In this document: positions 40,703-48,801 of the stretch, one piece after another
Layout: the number at the start of each line of letters is the position of its first letter
Position numbering within the stretch: the stretch's first letter is position 1
Assembly (NCBI GenBank): GCA_017881725.1
Contig: JADGQO010000121.1
Coordinates: forward strand, 1 to 48,935
Length of the DNA: 48,935 nt
Origin: Fibrobacteria bacterium
GTDB lineage: Bacteria > Fibrobacterota > Fibrobacteria > UBA11236
Direction of reading: 5' to 3'
Position numbers and translations under genes: made by a program
The notes under the pieces: generated by a model
What the model was told of the DNA's origin: nothing
Seen by the model: only the letters and a program-made list of their open reading frames with translations
The model's database searches: none

Positions 40703-41116
40703 TCAGGAAGCCAAATCGTCGAAATAGCCGGTCAGCTTGTCGGTCAAGGCATCGTCGATGTTCTTCGAACTGTAATAGCCCGTGCGCATCCTGAACTTGA
40801 CCAATTCCATGTGATCGGTCGGAGCGGCCCCGTCCGTCGCGGCCGCGGGATTCAAGGATTTGGCAGGCACCAGGGGCATGCCGGAGGCGGATTTTCCGGC
40901 GTCGGTGGAATTAGTTGGAGCGGCGACCGGAGCGGATTCGGCATCGACTGAACCGGGCTTGCCGGTGGCTACGGACTTTTCGGTCTGACGCTGGGAAAGG
41001 GAACTGGCTGCGCGCTTGAAAGCGGCTCCAAAGGCCTCGCCGGCGGCCTTGGCGGGCTTCGCCCCCTGGGGGCCGTTCGGCTGCGGACCGGTGGGTGTGA
41101 CTCCGTTTAATTTCAT
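40703..41116 (-). CDS. flgM: FlgM-like anti-sigma-28 factor
   Basis: A 137-residue protein. A disordered Pro/Ala/Ser-rich N-terminal two thirds is followed by a C-terminal helical segment, ELVKFRMRTGYYSSKNIDDALTDKLTGYFDDL, with the FlgM pattern of one helix, a G-Y-Y turn and a second helix that binds sigma-28. FlgM holds FliA inactive until the hook is complete and is then exported through the flagellum. It is longer than the usual 95-100 residues. It is divergent from aspartate kinase and lies 3 kb before the flgJ-flgL operon, which supports the call. A sigma-28-like promoter is visible upstream (41144-41170). It could also be an unrelated disordered protein. Confidence 0.55.
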   Translation of the reverse strand: MKLNGVTPTGPQPNGPQGAKPAKAAGEAFGAAFKRAASSLSQRQTEKSVATGKPGSVDAESAPVAAPTNSTDAGKSASGMPLVPAKSLNPAAATDGAAPTDHMELVKFRMRTGYYSSKNIDDALTDKLTGYFDDLAS

Positions 41117-41143
41117 GGTTGCGCGGTCGATCTCCTATTTAGG

Positions 41144-41170
41144 ATATCGGTAAAAAGCGCAGTATCTTGA
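41144..41170 (-). promoter_or_regulatory. Sigma-28-like promoter of the flgM-like gene
   Basis: On the minus strand, TCAAGATA, then 11 bases, then ACCGATAT. Against the enterobacterial sigma-28 consensus TAAAGTTT-N11-GCCGATAA this matches five of eight and six of eight bases at the exact spacing. The start of transcription would fall about 20 bases before the ATG. Weak matches of this kind arise by chance. Confidence 0.35.
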
Positions 41171-41212
41171 ATCTTTTTTTAAATTTTCCGGCCATCAAGG
41201 AAAGCGGCGAAA

Positions 41213-42550
41213 ATGGCACGTATCGTATGTAAATTCGGCGGCTCCAGCGTGGCGGACCACACCCAATTCCTCAAAATCAAAAAGATCCTCCAAGGCAACT
41301 CCAAGCGCACCGTGGTGGTCCCGTCCGCTCCCGGCAAGCGCCATGGCGGCGAAGCCAAGCTCACCGATCTCCTCTATCTCTGCCATGACATGGCCCAGAA
41401 AAAACTTTCCCTAGACGGACCTTTCACGCTCATCCGCGATCGGTATTTGGATATCGAAACCCAATTGAACCTCAACGCAGGCATGGCCGCAACGTTGGAC
41501 ACCTTCCGCATCGAAATCGAAAACGGGGCGACGCGGGATTTCGTGGCTTCGCGCGGCGAATATTTGTGCGGCGTTTTGATGGCTGCGTTTCTGGGCGCGG
41601 AGTTCGTCGATCCGAAGGACACGGTTTTCTTCGACAAGACCGGACGCATCGATCCGAAAACCTACGACGTGTTGGGCGCGCGCATGGCCGACGAAACCAA
41701 GCTCTACGTGATGCCGGGATTTTACGGCGTGGACGTGAAGGGCCAGATCAAGACGTTCTCCCGAGGCGGATCCGACATCTCCGGCGCCATCGCGGCGCGG
41801 GCCGTGAAATGCGAGGTCTACGAAAACTGGACCGACGTGTCCGGATTGCTCATGGCCGACCCACGCATCGTGGAGAATCCCCATCCCCTCGACGAAGTCA
41901 GCTACCGGGAAATCCGCGAGCTCTCCTACATGGGCGCCAGCGTCTTCCACGACGAGGCCATCGCGCCCGTCCGCGAGGTAGGGATCCCCATCAATATCCG
42001 CAACACCAATCGGCCGGAAGATCCCGGCACGCGCATCGTGGCGCATTTGCCGGAAGTGACCAAATACGACATCGCCGGAGTCGCGGGCAAAAAGAATTTC
42101 TCCATGTTCAGCCTGGAAAAGAACATGATGAACAAGGAAGTGGGATTCGCCCGCAAGGTGCTCGGTGTATTCGAAGGCCGCGGCGTAAGCATCGAGCATT
42201 GCCCCAGCAGCATCGACAGCATCAGCGTGGTGGTTTCCAGCGAGGAAATCGGCGACAAGACCGAAGCCATCCTCGAGGACATCCGCCGCATCCTGGAGCC
42301 CGATACGCTCGACGTGCAACATGATATTTCCCTCTTGGCCGTAGTCGGCGAGGGCATGACGCATCAAATCGGCATCGCGGCCAAGGTGTTTACGGCCTTG
42401 CGGGACGCCGAAGTCAACGTGCGCATCATCGACCAGGGCGCCAGCGAGCTGAACATCATCATCGGCGTGGACAACAAGGATTACGCCAAGGCCATCCGCG
42501 CCCTGTACTCCGTCATGATGACGCCCAATCCGGCCTACCGCCCCGCCTAA
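41213..42550 (+). CDS. lysC: Aspartate kinase
   Basis: The 445-residue enzyme phosphorylates aspartate, the first step to lysine, threonine, methionine and diaminopimelate for peptidoglycan. Visible landmarks are KFGGSSVAD (7-15) for ATP binding, FVASRGEYLCGVLMAAFLG, FSRGGSDISGAIAARAV (the second ATP-site loop), TDVSGLLMADPRIV, and a C-terminal pair of ACT domains (about 310-445) for feedback control, ending NIIIGVDNKDYAKAIRALY. No homoserine dehydrogenase is fused, so it is the monofunctional type. It is divergent from the flgM-like gene and precedes a regulator gene on the same strand, with no other biosynthetic genes beside it. Confidence 0.93.
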   Translation: MARIVCKFGGSSVADHTQFLKIKKILQGNSKRTVVVPSAPGKRHGGEAKLTDLLYLCHDMAQKKLSLDGPFTLIRDRYLDIETQLNLNAGMAATLDTFRIEIENGATRDFVASRGEYLCGVLMAAFLGAEFVDPKDTVFFDKTGRIDPKTYDVLGARMADETKLYVMPGFYGVDVKGQIKTFSRGGSDISGAIAARAVKCEVYENWTDVSGLLMADPRIVENPHPLDEVSYREIRELSYMGASVFHDEAIAPVREVGIPINIRNTNRPEDPGTRIVAHLPEVTKYDIAGVAGKKNFSMFSLEKNMMNKEVGFARKVLGVFEGRGVSIEHCPSSIDSISVVVSSEEIGDKTEAILEDIRRILEPDTLDVQHDISLLAVVGEGMTHQIGIAAKVFTALRDAEVNVRIIDQGASELNIIIGVDNKDYAKAIRALYSVMMTPNPAYRPA

Positions 42551-42714
42551 GGGCATTTCCCCGGGGACGTCACCTGGACGTTACCGAGTGGACCCCAAAT
42601 TTCTCCAATGGGTATCGGCCCCGCCCTGGTAAACCGGGAGGCCGGGACTTGCGTGGCCGAATTGACCCGAAGCCGGGAGCGTCCGGCACAACAATATTAG
42701 GTAGTTTTCGATTC
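42551..42714 (+). promoter_or_regulatory. Leader region of the Crp-like/DUF4388 gene
   Basis: 164 bases rich in G+C palindromes: GGGGACGTCACC/GGACGTTACC near 42563-42584, CCGG-GAGG-CCGG at about 42634-42645, and AAGCCGGGAGCGTCCGGC near 42670-42687. The order GGTAAACC, CCGG hairpin, GGGAC recalls the first helix of the c-di-GMP-I riboswitch, but the following GCAAAGCC is absent. It may simply be a terminator for aspartate kinase plus a leader. Confidence 0.3.
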
Positions 42715-43773
42715 ATGGATGAAGCGGAAAAAACTTGGGCGTTAAAGGCCCAGGAGCTGCACAACTGCCCTTTCTACAGCAAGGGCGATTCCTTGCAGGT
42801 GCAAATGCCCGGCGTGTTCGGCAGCCAATTACAGATATGCTCCATGCCCATCGCGACCTTCATTCCCGTGGCCCTCGCCGGCAATCGCCAGGAAGGGGAA
42901 ATCGAAGCGGGATTCAGGAATTGCGCCTGCCGTTGGAATTTCTGCCGGGTGAGCCAATTGTCCAAGCCTGCCGTTTCCTTCGAAGCGGTCTTGACTGCGG
43001 AAAACCAGATGACTTTGCCTTTCCTGGAGCAGATGCCTGCGGGCGTCGCCCAGGTATTCCGCGAACGCGCCGCGCCCAGGAATTTTATCGCCGGCGAAGT
43101 GATCCTCGCCGCCAACGCGCTGAGCTCGCATTTCCATGTCCTGATGAAGGGAATGGTGCGCATCGCCACGCGCGGCCATGATGGGCGCATCCTTGAGCTA
43201 TCGGTGTTGCGCAAAGGGGAATGCTTCGGCGAAATGTCCATCCTCACCGGCGCGGCCACGAGCAACCAGGTCGACGCGGTTGAGGATTGCCACACGCTGT
43301 CCCTGTCACGCGCCGAATTCCACAAGCTGTTGGCCGAGTTCCCGGTGCTCAGCATCCTGCTGTACCGGATGCTATCGAAGCGCATCAAGGCCAACAACCA
43401 TAAGTTGGCGCAATTGCTGTCTCCGGGGTTGTCCGGGGACTTGCGCTACTTTGCCTTCGTGGACTTGGCCCAAACCGTCATGGCCGCGCGCCTGACGGGA
43501 ACGCTCGTGGTGGAATTAGCGCAACGACGCGCCCGTTTCGGTTTCCAGGACGGCGGATTGATCCACGGCAGCCTGGGCCATGCCCAGGGAGGCGAAGTGG
43601 TGGACGAAGTGCTGCGTTGGAAATCCGGTTCGTTCCGATTCCATGCCGGGGAAGTCCCCGACAAGCGCAACCTGGAAGGCGATACCACGGCCATTCTCCT
43701 GGAAGGCCTGCGTCGCCTGGATGAATCCTCGGTGTTGGAGAAATCAACCGAGGGTCAGCCCTCCGACGTTTGA
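42715..43773 (+). CDS. Crp-like cyclic-nucleotide-domain protein with DUF4388 (PATAN) domain
   Basis: The protein has 352 residues. A Cys-rich N-terminal part (C18, C42, C70, C72, C77; HNCPFYSKGD and RNCACRWNFC) is followed by a cNMP-binding jelly roll (about 105-225) with KGECFGEMSILTG, then a DUF4388/PATAN domain (about 235-345, TGTLVVELAQRRARFGFQDGGLIHGSLG). The phosphate-binding cassette continues ATSNQVDAVED, so the usual cyclic-nucleotide-binding Arg is missing. There is no helix-turn-helix, so it is not a classical transcription factor. PATAN domains occur in two-component and gliding regulators. The N-terminal cysteines may bind metal. ATG 42715 is chosen because the domain starts there; a weak AGGTAG lies upstream. 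Confidence 0.75.
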   Translation: MDEAEKTWALKAQELHNCPFYSKGDSLQVQMPGVFGSQLQICSMPIATFIPVALAGNRQEGEIEAGFRNCACRWNFCRVSQLSKPAVSFEAVLTAENQMTLPFLEQMPAGVAQVFRERAAPRNFIAGEVILAANALSSHFHVLMKGMVRIATRGHDGRILELSVLRKGECFGEMSILTGAATSNQVDAVEDCHTLSLSRAEFHKLLAEFPVLSILLYRMLSKRIKANNHKLAQLLSPGLSGDLRYFAFVDLAQTVMAARLTGTLVVELAQRRARFGFQDGGLIHGSLGHAQGGEVVDEVLRWKSGSFRFHAGEVPDKRNLEGDTTAILLEGLRRLDESSVLEKSTEGQPSDV

Positions 43774-44170
43774 TCCGTCCAATCACGCGCTCTCCCTTGG
43801 CCGCCCGATTGTTCCATCGGCCGATTCCGTTTCCATGCCGTAACATGCAGGCTACCTGAGGTGCGCCGCCCAGCATCACCCTAGATTTGAACGCTCGCGG
43901 CGTTTGGGGCGATTGGGGTTTTTCAGTTAGGTAGGCTTTCGTTAAGTCGAATTTCCCATGCTCTATATAGGCCGCTTCCCCGGCGCCCACCCCGGTAAAA
44001 ATCCTCCTTTGGCCCGGTTTGATGGGGCAACTTTTTCCTCACCGCTTTTTGATGCAGCCCGCGGACCCGCGTCGTCCAGCCCGCTTTCGCAATCCGGCTT
44101 CGATTCGCCGCATGGCATGGGCTTTGCGCTTACACCACAATTGAAGAGAAACTTAAAGCGGAAACCGAAC
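43774..44170 (+). other. Intergenic region upstream of the flagellar operon
   Basis: The 397 bases carry no convincing gene; the open frame from 43958 is an unsupported extension of flgJ. A hairpin CCGAT/ATCGG at 43805-43820 follows the previous gene and may terminate it. A near-consensus sigma-54 promoter lies at 44113-44128, about 40 bases before the flgJ start. A GGGGTTTTT run at about 43916-43924 is unexplained. Confidence 0.5.
44113..44128 (+). promoter_or_regulatory. Sigma-54 (-24/-12) promoter of the flagellar operon
   Basis: TGGCATG-GGCT-TTGCG matches the RpoN consensus TGGCAYR-N4-TTGCW at all key positions, with exactly ten bases between the invariant GG (44114-44115) and GC (44126-44127). 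Transcription would start near 44139, giving a leader of about 32 bases before ATG 44171. Sigma-54 control of mid-class flagellar genes is well known in several phyla, and a sigma-54 activator is encoded at 35959-37113. Confidence 0.68.
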
Positions 44171-45196
44171 ATGACTCCCGAATCGACGAACGCCCTAGAC
44201 CTCATCAAGAACCAACTCGGTTTCGGTTCGCTCCATGACATCCAAAACAAAGCCAAGAACCTGGCCGCCTCCTCCAAGTCCGACGTAACGAGCGCCGCAG
44301 CAAAGGGCACTGTGACGCAGGGGTCAGCGGCACATGGCGTTTCAACGCCCGGCACCGCAGCACAAGGTGCTGGGGGATTGTCCAACATCGATAAAAAACG
44401 TTGGAAGGCCAGCCTGGATTTCGAGGCCATGTTCCTGTCCCAAATGTATAAGTCCATGCGTCAGAATACCACGGGCGAGGATTTGACCGAAGCGTCCCCG
44501 GGCCGGGAGATCTTCACTGAAATGCTCGACAACCAATATGCCGGAATGCATTCTAAATCTCCGGTCGAAGCCGGCGAACAAGGCCTGAAAAACGCCATCA
44601 ACGGCCGCTCCAACAGCATGGCGGCCCAAATCTACCGCGCCATGGCCCGCTCCGAAGGCCCAGAGGTAGTGTCTTCACTACCGACGGCAGGGTCTTCGCT
44701 GCCGACGGTAACGCCTTCGTTACCCTCCTCCAGACCGCTTTCCGTACCGGGAATTGCCGGCGCGCCCGCCGACCCGATTCCTCAGGAGAAATTGGATCCG
44801 GTCGTGAGCCTGGCCGCGCAGACCTACGGCGTCGACACCAATCTCATCAAGGGCGTCATCAAAACCGAATCCAACAACCGTCCGCAAGCCGTGTCTTCCG
44901 CCGGCGCCAAAGGCCTGATGCAATTGATGGACACGACCTCGCAGGATTTGGGCGTACGCAATCCTTTCAACGCGCATGAGAATGTTCTGGGCGGCACCCG
45001 TTATTTGAAACAACTGCTGGACCGGTACCAAGGCGACGTTTCCAAGGCGCTCGCCGCCTACAATGCCGGTCCCGGCGCGGTGGATCGTTTCGGCGGAATC
45101 CCGCCTTATCCGGAAACCCAGGATTACGTGAAAAAGGTTTTGGCCGCGCAAGCCGCTTTCACTTCAGAAGCCACGCTCAACGTCGTCGGGAACTAA
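44171..45196 (+). CDS. flgJ: FlgJ-like rod-binding protein fused to SLT lytic transglycosylase
   Basis: A 341-residue flagellar assembly protein. The N-terminal rod-binding domain (about 78-160) carries SLDFEAMFLSQMYKSMRQ and EIFTEMLDNQYAGMH, the FlgJ capping signature. An Ala/Ser/Pro linker (about 160-205) follows, with the short repeat SSLPT. The C-terminal domain is a transglycosylase of the SLT/GH23 class with catalytic Glu233 in VIKTESNNRP, GAKGLMQLM (246-253) and AYNAGPGAVDRFGGIPPYPET. Enterobacterial FlgJ carries a GH73 glucosaminidase in that place, so here a different wall-cutting enzyme opens peptidoglycan for the rod. There is no signal peptide, as in FlgJ exported through the flagellar gate. 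GCGGAAA precedes ATG 44171. Confidence 0.88.
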   Translation: MTPESTNALDLIKNQLGFGSLHDIQNKAKNLAASSKSDVTSAAAKGTVTQGSAAHGVSTPGTAAQGAGGLSNIDKKRWKASLDFEAMFLSQMYKSMRQNTTGEDLTEASPGREIFTEMLDNQYAGMHSKSPVEAGEQGLKNAINGRSNSMAAQIYRAMARSEGPEVVSSLPTAGSSLPTVTPSLPSSRPLSVPGIAGAPADPIPQEKLDPVVSLAAQTYGVDTNLIKGVIKTESNNRPQAVSSAGAKGLMQLMDTTSQDLGVRNPFNAHENVLGGTRYLKQLLDRYQGDVSKALAAYNAGPGAVDRFGGIPPYPETQDYVKKVLAAQAAFTSEATLNVVGN

Positions 45197-45205
45197 GGAG
45201 AAATC

Positions 45206-45817
45206 ATGTCCCCTCAATACCGTGAATTGCTGCTGGGCGAAGAGTTCGCCGATTTGCTGCGCGACCCGATTCCCGCAGCCGACGAGTTCATCGACACGGC
45301 CGCGCTCGGCGACGCGCTCATCTTCAACTTGCGCGCCCAACTGGCGCAATACGCGGACTATCTCGAACGCGCCACCCGCCAGCGCATGGCCCTGGTGAAC
45401 CGCAACCTGGCCGGCAACGAAGCCGGAAATCTGGACTCCGAACAGTTCATCACAGCCGTGGCCGCGCTCGAGGAAGAACGCATCGCCCTCACGGGCAAAA
45501 TCGTCGGCCCCGCCCGGGCGGCCGAAGCGGCCAAGATCAAATGCGAAATCCTGTATCCCTTGCTGAGCGAAAGCCACGCTACCGACCTGAAAAACTGCCG
45601 CGACGAACTCGTCAAAACCGTCGACGAACTGAAGCGCACTTTGGCCGTCAACATGGCCTTGGTCGAAAACGGCCAGAAAATCATCCACACCACCTTCGGC
45701 ATCATGACCAGCGTGGTGGGCCGCACGAAAATGGACAACATGAAGACCTACACCTCCAAAGGTTCGGTCCAGGTCGGGCGCATGCAAATCCGCAACCTCA
45801 TCAACCGGAGCGTCTGA
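45206..45817 (+). CDS. flgN: FlgN-like flagellar export chaperone
   Basis: The 203-residue protein is almost entirely helical, with heptad-like spacing (LGDALIFNLRAQLAQYADYLERATRQRMALVNRNL, ELVKTVDELKRTLAVNMALVENGQKIIH). The position between flgJ and flgK and the repeated E/Q-rich helices fit FlgN, the cytosolic chaperone that keeps FlgK and FlgL unfolded until export. It is longer than enterobacterial FlgN (about 140 residues) because of an N-terminal extension. AAGGAG precedes the start, and flgK begins one base after its stop codon, so the two are coupled. The family call leans on gene order. Confidence 0.78.
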   Translation: MSPQYRELLLGEEFADLLRDPIPAADEFIDTAALGDALIFNLRAQLAQYADYLERATRQRMALVNRNLAGNEAGNLDSEQFITAVAALEEERIALTGKIVGPARAAEAAKIKCEILYPLLSESHATDLKNCRDELVKTVDELKRTLAVNMALVENGQKIIHTTFGIMTSVVGRTKMDNMKTYTSKGSVQVGRMQIRNLINRSV

Positions 45818-45818
45818 C

Positions 45819-47498
45819 ATGGGCTTGATGGATTCGCTCAACATCGGCAACCGGGGCTTGAACGCCTCGCAAGTCGGTATCGACGTCACCGGCCAGAACA
45901 TCTCCAACGCCAACACCGACGGCTATTCGCGCAAGCGCGTGAACCAGGTCGCGGAAACGGTGGGCTCGGAATTGTTCGGTCAAGTGGGCATGGGCGTCGA
46001 CGTGCAATCCATCGGCCGCGTCCGCAATGAATTCCTGGATCGCCAGACCTGGGAGCAATTGGGCGAATCGGGCACCACGTCGCAATTGGACACGGCTTAT
46101 ACGCGTCTCGAAAACATCCTCAAGGAACCCAGCGCCGACGGCCTGGCCGCGCAGCTGAACAAGTTCTGGAGCTCCTGGCAGGATTTGGCGAACAACCCGG
46201 CGGACCAGTCCACGCGCGAAGCGGTGAAGGCCTCGGCCAACGTGCTGGTCGACGTGTTCCGCGGCGTCTACAAGCAAATCGACGATTACGGAATGTCGAT
46301 GAACAATCCCTTGGACCAGATGTCCAAGAACGTGAACGACCTGACCGGCCAGATCAAGAACCTGAACGACAAAATAGCGGGCGTGGAGGCCACTCCGGAC
46401 CAGAAGGCCAACGACAGCCGCGATCAACGCGATACCTTGGTGCGCAAGCTGGCCAGCCTCGTCGACGTGCAGACCGTCGAAGACAAGCAGGGACGGATCA
46501 TCATCACCTCCGGCGGCAGCCTGCTGGTTGGGCCCTCCGGCGCCATGAACCTGCAAACCTACGGCGTGAATCAGACCCTGGCCGACGGCAGCAAGTCCAC
46601 GGAATTGCGCCTGCGTTTCGAAGGCACCGTCCGCGAATTCATACCGCGCAGCGGCGAGCTCAAAGGCATCATCGATGCGCGCAGCACGGTTTTGACCTCC
46701 TATAAGGACAGCCTCAACGCCCTGGCGGCCGCTATCGTGAAAAAGGTCAACGACGTCCACACCGCCGGCTACAACTTGAACAAGTCCACGGGCGTGAATT
46801 TCTTCGACCCGGGCAAAACCAACGCCAGCAATATCACGCTTTCGGACGCCGTCATCCAGGACTCCAACAACATCGCCGCCGCCGCGGGCGGAAAAATCAC
46901 CGACATAACCTTACCGGTGGCGCCGTTCGCCACCTTGGCCATTCCCGTAGCCGGGACGCCGACCTTGGTCTTGAAGCCCAGCCTGGTCTCCGGCTCCGTC
47001 AAGCTGACCGACAAAACCACCGGCGCCGTCCTGACCGAAGGCGCGGGCAAAGATTTCGTGGTCGACTACGCCAGCGGCACCGTGACCTTCCTGAACTATG
47101 CCAAGTACACAGCCGGCGACGTGTTGAGCGGCACTTACTCCTACAACGATACGGGCTATTCGGGCGACGGCAACGGCCAGAACGCCTTGACCATCGCCGG
47201 CCTCCGCGACGCCAAAGCCCTGACCAAGGACGCCGACGGCAACTTTACCCAGAGCATCAATACCTATTACAGCGCCGTCATCGGCAAGATGGGCATTGAA
47301 AAAAACCAAAACGCCGCGCGCAAAAGCACGTCGGATTTCCTGGTCTCGCAAATGGATCAAGAACAATCCGCCTCTTCCGGCGTTTCCCTGGACGAGGAAA
47401 TGACCAACCTTATCAAATACCAGAATAGCTACAAGGCTTCGGCCAAATTCATCCAGACCGTGAGTCAGATGATCGAAGTCCTCATGGGCATTCAATAG
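45819..47498 (+). CDS. flgK: Flagellar hook-filament junction protein FlgK with insertion domain
   Basis: The 559-residue protein is FlgK (HAP1), which joins hook and filament. The N-terminal D0 region is classical: GLNASQVGIDVTGQNISNANTDGYSRKRV, then MGVDVQSIGRVRNEFLDRQTWE. The C-terminal D0 coil is intact: VSLDEEMTNLIKYQNSYKASAKFIQTVSQMIEVLMGI. Between about 370 and 445 sits a beta-rich insertion (SGSVKLTDKTTGAVL, KDFVVDYASGTVTF, GDVLSGTYSYND), more like surface or phage-tail domains than FlgK of E. coli. A similar insertion occurs in FlgL of the next gene. It is translated one base after flgN. Confidence 0.95.
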   Translation: MGLMDSLNIGNRGLNASQVGIDVTGQNISNANTDGYSRKRVNQVAETVGSELFGQVGMGVDVQSIGRVRNEFLDRQTWEQLGESGTTSQLDTAYTRLENILKEPSADGLAAQLNKFWSSWQDLANNPADQSTREAVKASANVLVDVFRGVYKQIDDYGMSMNNPLDQMSKNVNDLTGQIKNLNDKIAGVEATPDQKANDSRDQRDTLVRKLASLVDVQTVEDKQGRIIITSGGSLLVGPSGAMNLQTYGVNQTLADGSKSTELRLRFEGTVREFIPRSGELKGIIDARSTVLTSYKDSLNALAAAIVKKVNDVHTAGYNLNKSTGVNFFDPGKTNASNITLSDAVIQDSNNIAAAAGGKITDITLPVAPFATLAIPVAGTPTLVLKPSLVSGSVKLTDKTTGAVLTEGAGKDFVVDYASGTVTFLNYAKYTAGDVLSGTYSYNDTGYSGDGNGQNALTIAGLRDAKALTKDADGNFTQSINTYYSAVIGKMGIEKNQNAARKSTSDFLVSQMDQEQSASSGVSLDEEMTNLIKYQNSYKASAKFIQTVSQMIEVLMGIQ

Positions 47499-47516
47499 TC
47501 TATCAAGGAGCGAATC

Positions 47517-48704
47517 ATGTCATCCCGAATCAGCTTCAACCAAATCAGCAACCGCATCCTGGATCGGCTTTTCGCCAACTACTCCAAGCTGGAAGACATC
47601 CAGACCGAACTTTCCACGGGCAAGAAGGTCAACAAGCAATCGGACGACCCGGTGGCGGCTTCCCAGAGCATGGAATTACGCGCCGAAGTCGATCAGTTCA
47701 CCACCTTCCAACGCAACATCGATGACGGCCAGGCCTACCTGGGCACGGTCGACTCCACGCTTATGACCTCCAACAACCTCTACCAGTCCCTGCGCGAAAG
47801 CGCCATCCAGGCCTCCAACGACACCAACTCGGCGGAAAGCCGCTACTACATCGGCCAACAGGTGCGCGGAGTTTTCGACCAGATGCTGGCCTTGTCCAAC
47901 ACCAACTTCAAGGGCGATTTCGTTTTTTCCGGCACCAACAGCCAGGTGCCGCCGTATGAAATGCGCAACGGCACCTCCAACGTCATCAACGCCCCGGCCC
48001 CGCTCTCCAGCGACATGGGCTTGACGGGCGCGACCTTGAACACGCCCCTCCAAGTCATCGACAAAAACGTGGACGATTCCAATGACACCGCCAGCCGGGC
48101 CGCGAACGCCAAACTATTGGTGCCCGGCACCGTGAAAATCAACGGTCTCAAGGAAGACACGGATTATTCGGTGGATTATGTCCACGGCACCGTCACCTTT
48201 CTCACGGCTGCCGCATCGACCATGGCTTCCACCGGCGGCATCAAAATGGACTACAACTGGGTCCGCCGCAACGAAAAGGATCTGGACGGCATCGCCAACC
48301 GCGAGATCGAGGAGGGCGTCACCGCCCGCATCAACACCACAGCCTCCGAGGTGTACGGCGCCCCCACCGACGACAACAGCGCCTGGGCCACCATGATCAA
48401 CCTCATGAACGGCACCATCAACAACAAGCCCGCCGACATCAACAAGAGCGTCGGGCAAATCGACATGTCCTTAAGGCGCCAATTGACCGCCCAAGCCGCC
48501 AACGGCGCGCGCATCAACCGGTTCGAATCCACCCAGGCCCGCAACGACAACCGCATCGTCTACACCACGGAATTGCAAAGCAACGTCGAAGACGTGGACT
48601 TCGCCAAGGCCGCCTCCGATTTCAACCTGCAACAAACCGTGTACGAAGCCTCGCTCAAGATGGGTGCTCAAGCGTTACAAAACTCACTCGTGAACTTCCT
48701 GTAA
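47517..48704 (+). CDS. flgL: Flagellar hook-filament junction protein FlgL with insertion domain
   Basis: A 395-residue FlgL (HAP3) protein. The N-terminal D0/D1 coil shows SSRISFNQISNRILDRLFANYSKLEDIQTELSTGKKVNKQSDDPVAASQSMELR, and the C-terminal coil DFAKAASDFNLQQTVYEASLKMGAQALQNSLVNFL is complete. In the variable middle (about 200-252) lies a small module, VPGTVKINGLKEDTDYSVDYVHGTVTFL then KMDYNWVR, that parallels the FlgK insertion. AAGGAG precedes ATG 47517, 18 bases after flgK. The protein is longer than E. coli FlgL (317 residues) because of the insertion. It is the last gene of the operon in this window. Confidence 0.94.
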   Translation: MSSRISFNQISNRILDRLFANYSKLEDIQTELSTGKKVNKQSDDPVAASQSMELRAEVDQFTTFQRNIDDGQAYLGTVDSTLMTSNNLYQSLRESAIQASNDTNSAESRYYIGQQVRGVFDQMLALSNTNFKGDFVFSGTNSQVPPYEMRNGTSNVINAPAPLSSDMGLTGATLNTPLQVIDKNVDDSNDTASRAANAKLLVPGTVKINGLKEDTDYSVDYVHGTVTFLTAAASTMASTGGIKMDYNWVRRNEKDLDGIANREIEEGVTARINTTASEVYGAPTDDNSAWATMINLMNGTINNKPADINKSVGQIDMSLRRQLTAQAANGARINRFESTQARNDNRIVYTTELQSNVEDVDFAKAASDFNLQQTVYEASLKMGAQALQNSLVNFL

Positions 48705-48801
48705 AAATCCGTACCGTAATCTTATAGCGATAATCATCAGCGCGGATCGACGCGGGCCCTGTAGCCTCGGTAGGCGCGACCCTGTAAGCGCAAGGGGAGC
48801 G

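Noticed and set aside
41411..42556. 381-residue minus-strand frame
   Set aside because: Antisense to aspartate kinase, which is unmistakable.
43958..44170. Upstream extension of the flgJ frame
   Set aside because: It overlaps the sigma-54 promoter, lacks a ribosome site and has no resemblance to FlgJ.
48705..48801. Terminator after flgL
   Set aside because: Short repeats of CCTGTA-GC are present, but no clean stem with a T-run could be drawn.
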